DNA of 44,795 bases from Deltaproteobacteria bacterium (GCA_019310525.1 JAFDEE010000013.1:1-44795); one strand, 5' to 3'; numbered from the stretch's first letter, positions 33,212 to 41,957 are shown. The notes: generated from the sequence alone by a model not told the origin. Numbers and translations are program-made.

Positions 33212-33997
33212 GTGATACGATGCCTATGGACAGCGGCCTCGGGAATGGCGGCGCAGCGCCTCCACATGGACGTGATCGCCAACAACCTGGCCAATGTGAA
33301 CACGGCCGGGTTCAAGAAGAGCCGTGCGGATTTCGTCGATCTCCTCTACCAGACCCTCCGCTCCCCGGGTGCGGCGACCGCCTCGGGCGGCGAGGTGCCC
33401 ACGGGAATCCAGGTCGGAATGGGGACCAAACCTGTATCGGTTCAAAAGATCTTCTCCCAGGGGGATTACGTTCAGACCAAGAACCAGTTGGATATCGCCA
33501 TTGAAGGAAAAGGATTTTTCAAGATTCTGAGCAATGGGGAGGAACTGTACATGAGGTCCGGGGCCTTCAAGATGGACAGTGAGGGTTACATCGTGACCTC
33601 GGAGGGGGATCGCCTCCAGCCTGAGTTTGCTATCCCGGCGGAGACGGTGACCTTCACCATCGGCCCGGGCGGAAAGATGGAAGCCCTCGCGGGAGACGGC
33701 AAGACGGTGCTGGCATCCGGGCAGTTGACCCTTTACTCCTTCCCCAATCCCGCCGGCCTGTTGAGTGTCGGGGGGAACAAGCTGCGTCCTACCGCCTCAT
33801 CCGGAGATCCCGTCGAGGGGAATCCGGGGGTTGACGGAATGGGCACCGTGGCCCAGGGGTACCTGGAGATGTCCAACGTGGACGTGGTGGAGGAGATGGT
33901 GAACATGATCGCAGGACAAAGGGCATACGAGATCGCCTCCAAGTCCATCAAGGCGGCCGACGAAATGATGCAGATGGCCAATAACATCAAGAGGTAG
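33212..33997 (+). CDS. flgG: Flagellar distal rod protein FlgG
   Basis: FlgG forms the distal rod that crosses the outer membrane region. The 261-residue protein starts MIRCLWTAASGMAAQRLHMD, a very typical FlgG N-terminus, then NNLANVNTAGFKKSRADFVD. The C-terminus has LEMSNVDVVEEMVNMIAGQR. The GTG start follows GGGAGGA with good spacing. The stop codon region overlaps an upstream in-frame GTG of flgA, but flgA probably starts 24 bases later. Confidence 0.97.
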   Translation: MIRCLWTAASGMAAQRLHMDVIANNLANVNTAGFKKSRADFVDLLYQTLRSPGAATASGGEVPTGIQVGMGTKPVSVQKIFSQGDYVQTKNQLDIAIEGKGFFKILSNGEELYMRSGAFKMDSEGYIVTSEGDRLQPEFAIPAETVTFTIGPGGKMEALAGDGKTVLASGQLTLYSFPNPAGLLSVGGNKLRPTASSGDPVEGNPGVDGMGTVAQGYLEMSNVDVVEEMVNMIAGQRAYEIASKSIKAADEMMQMANNIKR

Positions 33998-34020
33998 TGG
34001 GTGAGAGGAAGGAGAAGATG

Positions 34021-35016
34021 ATGGGGTTTATCCGATCGTTCAAGGCTATTCGAGGGGCTGGGCTTTTCTTGCTCCTGCTCCTGTTTGTGGGGTTAGGTAT
34101 CTCTCCCCCGGCCTGGGCCCTGAAAATACGAATCAAGGGACAAGTTGCGGTACGGGGTGAAAAGGTGACCCTGGGGGACATCGCCTCCTTTGAGCCGGCG
34201 GACGATCCACGATGGAGGCAGCTTGGCAGGATCGAGATCGCCTCCGCCCCTGCTCCCAACGGCGAATGCATGCTCAGCAAGCGTTTCCTGGAATACAAGA
34301 TCTATTCCGCCATCGGAAGGGACGGAGGAATCCGGTTGGAGATACCCGGCCCCGTCGTGATCAAGCGCAAGGGACGCCTGATCAGTGCGCAGAAGCTGGA
34401 GGAGATTTTCAAGACTTTTGTTCGGGATCATGCTCCATGGGCACCCGAGGAGATGACCATCGAGAGGATCAAGACCCCTGGAGACCTGAACCTGCCCTAC
34501 GGCCGGATCCGTTGGGAGGTGAGGGAGAGAGGGAATCCGGACTACCTGGGAAATGTGTACTTGACGGTTGGTTTTTGGGTGGATGATAAGCGGGTCAGGA
34601 ATGTGGCCCTTTCCGGGAGAATCCGGGTGGTTCGCAAGGTGGTCAAGGCGGCCAGGAGAATCCGAAAGGGGGAGAAGATTACTGAGGCCGACCTGGTCTT
34701 GGCAGAGGAGGCCCTTTCCAGCCGACGCGGAATGGCCCTCCTCCTTCGGCCCGGAGATATCCTGGGAAAGCAGGCGCGCAGGAATATCCCGGCCGGGCAG
34801 TGCATCACCGGGCAAATGATCGAGGATCCTCCTTTGGTGAAAAAGGGTGCAAGGGTGATGATCAAGGCTGAGAACGATTTCCTCCAGGTGACTACCATCG
34901 GGAAGGTGCTGGAGGATGGAAAGGCCGGAGACCGGGTGAAGGTTGTCAACTTGAGTAGCGGGAAGGAAATCGTGGCTATTGTGAAGGGGCCGGGACTGGT
35001 CCAGGTCTATTTTTAG
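34021..35016 (+). CDS. flgA: Flagella basal-body P-ring assembly chaperone FlgA
   Basis: FlgA is a periplasmic chaperone for P-ring (FlgI) polymerisation. The start chosen is ATG 34021, 6 bases after AAGGAG; ATG 34018 and GTG 33997 are also in frame. The 331-residue protein has a signal peptide (about 10-33, ending PAWA). The C-terminal third is an SAF domain followed by the FlgA end: ARRIRKGEKITEADLVLAEE, DILGKQARRNIPAGQCITGQ, VKVVNLSSGKEIVAIVKGPG. It lies between flgG and flgH, consistent with a role on the rings encoded next. Confidence 0.94.
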   Translation: MGFIRSFKAIRGAGLFLLLLLFVGLGISPPAWALKIRIKGQVAVRGEKVTLGDIASFEPADDPRWRQLGRIEIASAPAPNGECMLSKRFLEYKIYSAIGRDGGIRLEIPGPVVIKRKGRLISAQKLEEIFKTFVRDHAPWAPEEMTIERIKTPGDLNLPYGRIRWEVRERGNPDYLGNVYLTVGFWVDDKRVRNVALSGRIRVVRKVVKAARRIRKGEKITEADLVLAEEALSSRRGMALLLRPGDILGKQARRNIPAGQCITGQMIEDPPLVKKGARVMIKAENDFLQVTTIGKVLEDGKAGDRVKVVNLSSGKEIVAIVKGPGLVQVYF

Positions 35017-35104
35017 GGCGAAAAAAAGCGTTGTCCCTCGGGTGGAAGACGAAGGTCCTCGAAGGTGAGGGGACGCCGCCCGGGCGGAAAAGGAGGAAGA
35101 CAAG

Positions 35105-35836
35105 ATGATGAAACAGGGGTTACGGCTCGTCGCAATACTTGGATTCCTGGGCCTTGCCGCCTGCGGCGGAATGCAGGTTCCAGGAGCGGGGAATCCCGTC
35201 GGGACGCAGCCTCCCATCTCTCCCGACCCCCGGGTGCTGAGCGGCCTTGAACAAAGGGGGCCTGTTAATATGGACGGCGGACTCTGGTCTGAGAACCGGC
35301 ACCGGGGATTGTTCAATGACCTCAGGGCGCGGCAGGTAGGGGACCTTGTCACAGTGAACATAGTGGAGACCTCCAAGGCCTCGAAAAAGGCCACCACCAA
35401 GACCGGAAGGGAATCCAGTATCAATGCAGGGATCAGCAACCTCCTGGGCTACGAGTCCAGGCTCAGCAAGATCGGTGTGCCCGGGCAATTCAAGAACGAC
35501 ACCATGCTCAAGGCCTCGATGAAAAACGATTTCAGTGGATCGGGAGAAACGACCCGGGACGAGACCATGACGGCGTCCATCACGGCCCGGGTGATCCAGG
35601 TGCTTCCCAACGGGAACCTGGTCATCAAGGGGGTCAGGGAAATCCAGGTGAATAACGAGAACCAGGTGATAACCCTGACGGGAATCATTCGGCCTGAGGA
35701 TATTTCCCCGGACAATACCGTGCTTTCAAGTTACATCGCCGATGCGCGGATCGCTTACTCGGGAAGGGGCCCTGTGACCGACAAACAGAAGCCGGGGTGG
35801 CTGCTGCGCATCGTGGATTCCGTATGGCCTTTCTAA
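35105..35836 (+). CDS. flgH: Flagellar L-ring lipoprotein FlgH
   Basis: FlgH forms the outer-membrane L ring that acts as a bushing for the rod. The 243-residue protein has a lipoprotein signal with lipobox LAAC, the modified cysteine being C20. Mature features typical of FlgH include LWSENRHRGLFNDLRARQVG, DLVTVNIVETSKASKKA, and the ending PGWLLRIVDSVWPF. AGGAGG lies 8 bases before the ATG (35108 is an alternative). Its presence is direct evidence for an outer membrane in this organism. Confidence 0.97.
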   Translation: MMKQGLRLVAILGFLGLAACGGMQVPGAGNPVGTQPPISPDPRVLSGLEQRGPVNMDGGLWSENRHRGLFNDLRARQVGDLVTVNIVETSKASKKATTKTGRESSINAGISNLLGYESRLSKIGVPGQFKNDTMLKASMKNDFSGSGETTRDETMTASITARVIQVLPNGNLVIKGVREIQVNNENQVITLTGIIRPEDISPDNTVLSSYIADARIAYSGRGPVTDKQKPGWLLRIVDSVWPF

Positions 35837-35853
35837 GGGAGGAGCGGTTAGAG

Positions 35854-36972
35854 ATGAGATCATTGATTCGGTTCAGCTCGGCATTGATCCTGGGTTTCGC
35901 ATTCCTGTTGATGTTGGGGACTTCTCCTGCTTCCGCCGCAAGAATCAAGGACATCGCGTCTTTGAAAGGGGTCCGCTCCAACCAGTTGGTAGGGTATGGT
36001 CTCGTGGTCGGTCTCAACGGAACCGGAGACGGGTCTGGAACCAAATTTACGATCCAATCCCTCGTAAATATGATGGAGCGCCTTGGTATCCACGTCCTCG
36101 CCGACCAGGTCAAGGTGGCCAACGTGGCCGCGGTCATGGTGACCGCGGATCTGCCGCCGTTTTCCAGGGTCGGGAGCAGGATGGACGTGCTGGTTTCCTC
36201 TATCGGTGACGCGAAGAGCCTCCAGGGGGGTACTCTTCTGCTTACCCCCCTCAAAGGGGTGGACAACCGAATCTATGCTTTGGCCCAGGGCCCACTGATT
36301 GTCGGTGGTTTTTCGAGTTCCGGCCAGGCTGGAGGCGGGGTCCAGAAAAACCATCCAACGGTGGCGAGGATCCCTGACGGAGCCACTATTGAACGGGAAA
36401 TACCTTTTGATTTCAATAGATTTGAAAATCTTACCATTGCTCTTCACCAGCCCGATTTCACAACGGCCCTGCGGGTTTCTGAGGCCATCAACCGCCAAAT
36501 GAACGGGGAATGGGCCACGCCCGCAGACGCGGGCACCATCAGGGTACGGGTCCCTGACTCCTACCGGGGAAATCTCGTCGGCCTGGTGGCCTCTCTCGAG
36601 CAGTTGAATGTAGAGCCTGATATGAAGGCCAAGATCATTGTAGACGAGCGGACCGGAACCGTGATCATGGGCGAGGATGTCAGGATCTCCTCGGTGGCCA
36701 TCGCCCATGGGAATCTCAGCGTCCAAATCAAGGAAGACAAGCGGGTGAGCCAGCCCACGCCCTTCTCAGCCGGTCAGACGGTGGTAACCGACCAGAGCCA
36801 GGTAAACGTTACGGAAGAGCAGAATCGATTGATCTTGATGCCGGGCGGTACCAGGCTCGGGGAACTGGTCAAGGCCCTGAACGCCATAGGGGTGTCTCCC
36901 AGGGATCTCATCGCCGTTTTCCAAGCCATCAAGGCAAGCGGGGCGCTTCAGGCCGAACTGGAGATCATGTAA
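35854..36972 (+). CDS. flgI: Flagellar P-ring protein FlgI
   Basis: FlgI forms the P ring in the peptidoglycan layer. The ATG at 35854, after GGGAGGAG, gives 372 residues; an upstream start in the end of flgH would disrupt the signal peptide. The Sec signal is about 1-27 (LILGFAFLLMLGTSPASA). The mature start ARIKDIASLKGVRSNQLVGY and GLVVGLNGTGDGSGTKFTIQ are hallmarks of FlgI. It is followed by a strong hairpin and then an FlgJ-type gene. Confidence 0.97.
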   Translation: MRSLIRFSSALILGFAFLLMLGTSPASAARIKDIASLKGVRSNQLVGYGLVVGLNGTGDGSGTKFTIQSLVNMMERLGIHVLADQVKVANVAAVMVTADLPPFSRVGSRMDVLVSSIGDAKSLQGGTLLLTPLKGVDNRIYALAQGPLIVGGFSSSGQAGGGVQKNHPTVARIPDGATIEREIPFDFNRFENLTIALHQPDFTTALRVSEAINRQMNGEWATPADAGTIRVRVPDSYRGNLVGLVASLEQLNVEPDMKAKIIVDERTGTVIMGEDVRISSVAIAHGNLSVQIKEDKRVSQPTPFSAGQTVVTDQSQVNVTEEQNRLILMPGGTRLGELVKALNAIGVSPRDLIAVFQAIKASGALQAELEIM

Positions 36973-36995
36973 GAAGTAAAGAGCGGAGGTTTTTC

Positions 36996-37023
36996 GGGGG
37001 GGTCCCCGGGAAGTCTCCCCCCC
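36996..37023 (+). other. G/C hairpin between flgI and flgJ
   Basis: Runs of seven G (36996-37002) and seven C (37017-37023) can form a 7-bp stem around a 14-base loop. No T-run follows, so it is not a standard terminator. It may be a processing or mRNA-stability element that lets flgJ be expressed at a different level from flgI. Confidence 0.5.
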
Positions 37024-37049
37024 AAAGCTTGAGAGAGAAGAAGGAGAAG

Positions 37050-37826
37050 ATGAAAGGACCAGCAGTAAATGACCTTGGAATCGCCCACCCCGGGATGAAA
37101 GGTGAGCAGGTGAAGACGGAAAGGGACCGGGCCCTCATGAAAGCCTGCCGGGAGTTCGAGTCCATCCTGACCTATCAACTGCTGAAGAGCATGCGGCGTA
37201 CCGTTGAGAAATGTGAACTCTTTCACGGGGGCCAGGGCGAGGAAATCTATGAGTCCCTGCTGGACCAGGAACTTGCCAGGAATATCGCACAATCGGAATC
37301 CAACAGCCTTGCTTACCTCCTCTACCAACAGCTCAAGAGAAAGGACAGGGTGGACCTGGAAGCCGGAACCCCTCCTTCACCAATGCCTCTCCCCCTCCGA
37401 AACCGTTACGGAGAGATCCCATTGACGCCCCTTGAGACGGCCCGGGAATCCTCTGGATTCGGGTGGCGGAAGGACCCCTTCACCGGGGAGAGGAAGTTTC
37501 ACTACGGGGTGGATCTCGCCGCCCGGGAAGGGACTATGGTGCGGGCCGCCCTCGGCGGAAAGGTTGTGGCCAGCGAATACCGCGAGGGATACGGGAACGT
37601 CGTGATCCTGGACCATGGAAAGGGGCTCAGGACCCTGTATGCCCACAACAAGGAAAACCTGGTGGAGGTCGGGGAATGGATTTCCAGGGGGTGCCCCGTG
37701 GCACGGGTAGGGTCCACGGGCCGAAGTACGGGACCACATCTGCACTTCGAGGTCAGACGGGAAGGAAAACCCCTGAACCCTGAAGCCTTCCTGAAAGAAG
37801 GGACCGCCAGGGTGGGCCGGGTTTAG
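37050..37826 (+). CDS. flgJ: FlgJ-type rod-binding protein fused to M23 peptidase
   Basis: FlgJ caps the growing rod and opens the peptidoglycan. The 258-residue protein has an N-terminal rod-binding domain (about 25-98), with ACREFESILTYQLLKSMRRT and EIYESLLDQELARNIAQSES. In place of the usual muramidase, residues 135-250 form an M23 (LytM-type) metallopeptidase: HYGVD (H151, D155), H199 in LYAHN, and HLHFE (H230, H232), all zinc/catalytic positions kept. No Sec signal is seen, so export is probably by the flagellar apparatus. It would cleave peptide cross-links rather than glycans. ATG 37050 follows AAGGAG closely. Confidence 0.9.
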   Translation: MKGPAVNDLGIAHPGMKGEQVKTERDRALMKACREFESILTYQLLKSMRRTVEKCELFHGGQGEEIYESLLDQELARNIAQSESNSLAYLLYQQLKRKDRVDLEAGTPPSPMPLPLRNRYGEIPLTPLETARESSGFGWRKDPFTGERKFHYGVDLAAREGTMVRAALGGKVVASEYREGYGNVVILDHGKGLRTLYAHNKENLVEVGEWISRGCPVARVGSTGRSTGPHLHFEVRREGKPLNPEAFLKEGTARVGRV

Positions 37827-37850
37827 GTTTTCAACCCCCATTGCCGATAA
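37824..37850 (+). promoter_or_regulatory. Sigma-28 (FliA) promoter for flgN-flgK-flgL
   Basis: A perfect -10 GCCGATAA (37843-37850) lies 15 bases after TAGG (37824-37827); with the following TTTT, the -35 TAGGTTTT resembles TAAAGTTT. Spacing equals the 11 bases between full elements of known FliA promoters. It overlaps the flgJ stop region and is 22 bases before the flgN ATG, so the transcript leader is short. Hook-filament junction genes are typical FliA targets. Confidence 0.8.
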
Positions 37851-37871
37851 TTGAAATGTGAGGGAATCATC

Positions 37872-38324
37872 ATGGAATCATTGCAGCATGATGGGGATAT
37901 TCAGGATCTGTATCGTAAAAAGGCCTCTTTGCTCCAGGGACTCCTTCAATGCCTGGAACAGGAGAGAGACCACCTGATCCATCTTAACGTTCCGAAACTT
38001 TGGGAGCTGCTGGAAGAAAAGCAGGAACTGATCAGGGCAATCGAGGAACTCAGGACCAGAATCCTGTCCCTTGAAGGGGATGAATCCCGGGGGAGAGGTC
38101 GGGCTCGGGCGCCCTTTCCTCTCCTTGCCCGGAAAATCGCCCGGCTCAAGGAAGAAATTGCGGCCAGGGCAAAGGAAAATGTCACCTTCATCCGCGATAC
38201 CCTGGTCTTCTTCGATGAATTGATTTCCATTCTTCTCTCGGGCGGCAATGAAGAGCCAGCCTACCGCCGGGCGGTGAAAGGTCCCTCAGATTCCACCTCC
38301 GCCATTTATCACATGGAGGTTTGA
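37872..38324 (+). CDS. flgN: Flagellar export chaperone FlgN
   Basis: FlgN is the cytoplasmic chaperone for FlgK and FlgL. The 150-residue protein is helical, with the characteristic LLQCLEQERDHLIHLNVPKL and ELLEEKQELIRAIEELRTRI. The ATG at 37872 follows GAGGGA by 7 bases. It sits directly before flgK, its substrate; flgK begins 3 bases after its stop. FlgN sequences are weakly conserved, so position carries part of the evidence. Confidence 0.92.
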   Translation: MESLQHDGDIQDLYRKKASLLQGLLQCLEQERDHLIHLNVPKLWELLEEKQELIRAIEELRTRILSLEGDESRGRGRARAPFPLLARKIARLKEEIAARAKENVTFIRDTLVFFDELISILLSGGNEEPAYRRAVKGPSDSTSAIYHMEV

Positions 38325-38326
38325 TC

Positions 38327-40081
38327 ATGAGCGGGATCGGACTAATCCTGAACGCCGCCAAAGACGCCTTGATGTCCCAGCAGTATGCCCTCGATGTGAT
38401 AAGTCACAACGTGGCCAATGCCAACACCGAGGGATATTCAAGACAGACCCCCGTGCTATCGGCGAAAACCCCCGCCCCCTATGCGGGATTTATTCTCGGC
38501 CGGGGAGTGGAGTTGAGCGAGGTCATCAGGAATACCGACAGTTTCATTGAATCCCGGCTGCGGGAAAGGAATTCGGATCTCACCGCCATGAGCGAGAAGG
38601 AGGTCTATTTGAATGCTCTGGAAGGGGTCTTCAACGAGAATTCGGGCCGAAGCCTCAGCGCCCAGTTCGCCGACTTCTGGAACGCATGGCATGACTTGAG
38701 CAACAACCCATCCGGGTATGCGGAGAGGGATGTCGTTGTGGAGATGGGGTCACTCCTCGCCCAATCCTTCAAAGACCTTGCAGGGGACATGCAGCAGTTC
38801 GAGAGAGAGATCGGGCTTGCCCTGGACTCAGGGATTACAAAGATCAACCAGTTGACCAGCCAGATCGCGGATGTCAACGAGCAGATCATAAATCTCGAGA
38901 TCATCGGGTCCGCCAACGATCTCCGGGACAAGCGCGACGCCCTGGTGATCGAGTTATCCAAGTATATCAACATCAAGGCCTTCGAGAACGAGGACGGAAA
39001 CCTCACGGTCATGACCACCAGCGGATACACGCTGGTGGACAAGTCCAGCACCTACCAGCTCGAGCTTAGCGGAACGAATATTATGTGGGAGGGATCCGGC
39101 GGCGTGGACGTGAACATCACGGACTCGATCGAAGGGGGAAAGATGGGGGGATGGCTCGATATGCGGGATGAGATCCTCCCAAAATACGAGGCGGATCTGG
39201 ACGAGCTGGCCAAGGCCGCCATCTGGGAAGTCAACAAAATCCACACCCAGGGGGTGGGCCTTGAGATCGTTCAGCCCGGAGACAGCCTTACAGGCACTTA
39301 TACGTCTTCCACGACCCTTTCGGACCTGAACTTCGGAAGCAAGATCGATTATACGGGCTCTTTCACCCTATGGATCGGGGATGCAAACGGGGAGAACCTC
39401 CAGGATGTGACCATCAGTCTTGCGACCCTGAACGGATCATCCACCTTGACCGATCTGGCAACGAGCATCAACAACCAGATCTCGACGGCGGGTCTTTCCG
39501 GTGTGACAGCCTCCGTGTCCAACGATGCCCTGGTGCTTACGGCGGACGCGACCCATTCTTTCGCCTTCTCGGATGACAGCAGTTACATTCTCGCGGCCGT
39601 GGGGATCAATTCCTTTTTCAAGGGCAGCAGCGCCCAGACCATGGATGTAAATTCCCTGCTGAAAACGAATAAGGAATTCGTGGCGGCCGCCCGGGTGAAT
39701 TCAACGACAGGGGCGTACGAGGCAGGAGACAACTCCAACGCCCTTGCAATGACCAACCTCCAGTACAACAATGTCAGCCTGAAGCGATGGACCTATGAAA
39801 GGGGCCAGACCGCTTCATCCCAGAACGTGTCCGATACCCTGGAGAACTATCTTCACACCCTCGTCGGGTCCATAGGGATCAAGACCCAGAGTATCGCGAG
39901 GGAGAAGGAATACAACCAGGTCATAGTAGATCAGCTCAATGCCACCAGGGACGGCATCGCCGCCGTATCCCTGGATGAGGAAATGACCAACCTGATCAAG
40001 TACCAGCATGGATACGCTGCGGCGGCCAAGTTGATCAGCACGGCGGATGAAATGCTCAAGACCCTGCTGGACACCCGATAG
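38327..40081 (+). CDS. flgK: Flagellar hook-associated protein 1, FlgK
   Basis: FlgK is the first hook-filament junction protein. The 584-residue protein has the axial N-terminus (LDVISHNVANANTEGYSRQT), a SAQFADFWNAWHDLSNNPSG segment typical of FlgK, and the axial C-terminus with SLDEEMTNLIKYQHGYAAAA. The middle (about 310-440) is a less conserved, Ser/Thr-rich domain. The start at 38327 follows GGAGGT by 8 bases; an in-frame TTG 6 bases earlier overlaps flgN. flgL follows after 14 bases. Confidence 0.97.
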   Translation: MSGIGLILNAAKDALMSQQYALDVISHNVANANTEGYSRQTPVLSAKTPAPYAGFILGRGVELSEVIRNTDSFIESRLRERNSDLTAMSEKEVYLNALEGVFNENSGRSLSAQFADFWNAWHDLSNNPSGYAERDVVVEMGSLLAQSFKDLAGDMQQFEREIGLALDSGITKINQLTSQIADVNEQIINLEIIGSANDLRDKRDALVIELSKYINIKAFENEDGNLTVMTTSGYTLVDKSSTYQLELSGTNIMWEGSGGVDVNITDSIEGGKMGGWLDMRDEILPKYEADLDELAKAAIWEVNKIHTQGVGLEIVQPGDSLTGTYTSSTTLSDLNFGSKIDYTGSFTLWIGDANGENLQDVTISLATLNGSSTLTDLATSINNQISTAGLSGVTASVSNDALVLTADATHSFAFSDDSSYILAAVGINSFFKGSSAQTMDVNSLLKTNKEFVAAARVNSTTGAYEAGDNSNALAMTNLQYNNVSLKRWTYERGQTASSQNVSDTLENYLHTLVGSIGIKTQSIAREKEYNQVIVDQLNATRDGIAAVSLDEEMTNLIKYQHGYAAAAKLISTADEMLKTLLDTR

Positions 40082-40095
40082 GGAGCATATAAGAG

Positions 40096-41022
40096 ATGAG
40101 AATCGCCAACAAGACCCTGTATGACAACATCGTCAGCAACCTGAGCAAGACATCCACGGAGATGCTCAGGGCCAATCAGGTCGTGAGTTCGGGAAAACGG
40201 ATCAACCGGCTGTCTGATGATCCCGTGGGCCTGGTGGCGGTCCTGGACCTTCGGTCTTCGCAGGCCCATGTCGAGCAACTGGAGAGGAACATAAACATGG
40301 GAAAGTCATGGCTCAACATGGGGGAATCCGCCCTGACCCAGATCGAAGACCTGCTTTCCCAGACCAAGGCCCTGTGCGTCCAGATGGCCAACGGCACCCA
40401 GGACGCCACCCAGCGCCGGAACGCGGCTACAGTTGTTGACGGCAGGCTCAGGCAGATCATTTCTTTGGCCAATACCCAGGTGAACGGGAGATACATTTTC
40501 GGGGGCACCCGGACCGACACCCAGCCCTTTGTCTTCAACGAGGGAGCCAGCCCGCCCAATGTGTCTTACCAGGGCAATGATACGGCCTTTTCGGTCAAGA
40601 TCGGCAAAAACACGACGGTGGAGGTCGGGAGGGACGGAGAAACCATATTCGGGGATGACGGGATCGATTGGTCGGATCCCACCGACGGTGAGGATAACAT
40701 TTTCAAGACTCTCCTCGATCTGAAGGATGCCTTAACCGGAAACGATGTGTCGGCCATCCAGGGAGCCATAAGCAAGATCGACAATCACCTGGCGACAGTG
40801 CGCACCATGATTTCCAATACAGGCGCCAGGACCATCCGATTGGAGGCCAAGGAAAACATCATCCAGGACCTGAAAGTGACTTACTCCGACAGAAAGTCGA
40901 AACTGGAAGACGCCGACCTTGCCAAGGCCATCATGGATCTCAAGAGCAAGGAAACCGCTTACCAGGCCGCCCTCGCCTCATCGGCCAGGGTGATGAATCT
41001 GAGCCTGGTGAACTACATATAA
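40096..41022 (+). CDS. flgL: Flagellar hook-associated protein 3, FlgL
   Basis: FlgL is the second junction protein, related to flagellin. The 308-residue product begins MRIANKTLYDNIVSNLSKTS and contains GKRINRLSDDPVGLVAVLDL, the flagellin-type N domain. VNGRYIFGGTRTDTQPF is a FlgL hallmark. The C-terminus is the flagellin-like helix with LKSKETAYQAALASSARVMN. It shares the FliA promoter with flgN and flgK and is followed by csrA, which often controls flagellin mRNA. Confidence 0.97.
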   Translation: MRIANKTLYDNIVSNLSKTSTEMLRANQVVSSGKRINRLSDDPVGLVAVLDLRSSQAHVEQLERNINMGKSWLNMGESALTQIEDLLSQTKALCVQMANGTQDATQRRNAATVVDGRLRQIISLANTQVNGRYIFGGTRTDTQPFVFNEGASPPNVSYQGNDTAFSVKIGKNTTVEVGRDGETIFGDDGIDWSDPTDGEDNIFKTLLDLKDALTGNDVSAIQGAISKIDNHLATVRTMISNTGARTIRLEAKENIIQDLKVTYSDRKSKLEDADLAKAIMDLKSKETAYQAALASSARVMNLSLVNYI

Positions 41023-41101
41023 TGCCGAGATGAGCGGTCCGACGCATAACGGGGGGAGCCGAGTCTCACCCGGTATACATTGGACGCTCCATCGATTTGA
41101 T

Positions 41102-41140
41102 CTCCTCCCCGCCGGGAGGAGGGCTGGACGCCATGGAGGG
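41102..41140 (+). promoter_or_regulatory. Hairpin and GGA-rich leader of csrA
   Basis: A perfect 8-bp stem (41102-41109 with 41114-41121) with a CGCC loop lies 24 bases before the csrA GTG. Several GGA motifs follow (GGGAGGAGGG, CTGGACG, ATGGAGGG), the last being the ribosome site at 41135-41140. CsrA binds GGA motifs near ribosome sites, so autoregulation is plausible. No T-run follows the stem. Confidence 0.5.
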
Positions 41141-41145
41141 TACCA

Positions 41146-41394
41146 GTGCTTGTTCTTACCAGGAAGGTGGATGAAAGCATTACCATCGGAAACGATGTGA
41201 CCGTGACGGTCCTAGATATCCGTGGAAACCAGGTTCGGCTGGGTATCCAGGCCCCCAGGCACACCATCGTGAACCGCACGGAGATCTACGAAAGCATACT
41301 GCAGGAAAATATCAAGGCCTCACAGGCCCCCCGGGACCTGGAGGACATCCATGGGGTCCTCGATGAAGGGGACGATCTTGAGAAGGAGTCCTGA
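41146..41394 (+). CDS. csrA: Carbon storage regulator CsrA
   Basis: CsrA is an RNA-binding dimer that blocks or stabilises mRNAs and in many flagellates represses flagellin translation. The 82-residue protein has the conserved core MLVLTRKVDESITIGNDVTV and LGIQAPRHTIVNRTEIYESI, with the RNA-contact positions L4, R6 and R44. The C-terminal tail (about 58-82) is acidic. The GTG start follows GGAGGG by 5 bases. fliW, whose product sequesters CsrA, starts 7 bases after its stop. Confidence 0.97.
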   Translation: MLVLTRKVDESITIGNDVTVTVLDIRGNQVRLGIQAPRHTIVNRTEIYESILQENIKASQAPRDLEDIHGVLDEGDDLEKES

Positions 41395-41401
41395 TAAATC
41401 G

Positions 41402-41833
41402 ATGCGGCGTATAGACACTACAAGATTCGGATCCATAGAGATTGAAGAAGAAAAGATCATCCATTTCCCCCAGGGAATACTCGGATTCCCGGAGCAGAAG
41501 GACTACATTCTCTTCCCCCATAAGCCGGACTCTCCTTTCTACTGGCTTCAATCAGTCACTAACCCTGAACTGGCCTTTGTTCTCACCAATCCTTTCCTGT
41601 TCTTCGAGGACTACCTCTCCAGGTTGACCCCGGCGGAGGAAGACCTCTTGAAGGCCGAAAACGGCGGTGAGGTCAATGTCTTCGTCCTGGTCACCATCCC
41701 CCAGGGAAAGGCGGAAGAAATGACGGCCAACCTTCTGGGCCCCCTGGTCATTGAGGTGGAAACCAGGGTGGGGCGGCAGGTCGTCCTTCCTAATTCAGGG
41801 TATTCCCACCGCCACCCCCTTCTGGGCGGTTGA
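41402..41833 (+). CDS. fliW: Flagellar assembly factor FliW
   Basis: FliW binds CsrA and flagellin in a partner switch, linking flagellin level to its translation. The ATG at 41402 gives 143 residues and the family N-terminus RIDTTRFGSIEIEEEKIIHF, followed by PQGILGFPE. Middle hallmarks include WLQSVTNPELAFVLTNPF and FVLVTIPQGKAEEMTANLLG. AAGGAG is 14 bases upstream, further than ideal, so coupling to csrA translation is likely. An upstream frame overlapping csrA is possible but less typical. Confidence 0.95.
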   Translation: MRRIDTTRFGSIEIEEEKIIHFPQGILGFPEQKDYILFPHKPDSPFYWLQSVTNPELAFVLTNPFLFFEDYLSRLTPAEEDLLKAENGGEVNVFVLVTIPQGKAEEMTANLLGPLVIEVETRVGRQVVLPNSGYSHRHPLLGG

Positions 41834-41957
41834 TTTCCCCGTCAAAATAGCCCCATCCATATCCCTGCAATAATACACAGCAGAGTCCCACTGCCTTTTC
41901 GCCGCAAAGAAAATGGAAAGAAAAAGACAGGAAAAGGCATGGATTGCAAAAAAAGTT

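Noticed and set aside
41809-41829. CCGCC/GGCGG stem at the end of fliW as terminator
   Set aside because: A 5-bp stem with a long loop and no proper T-run.
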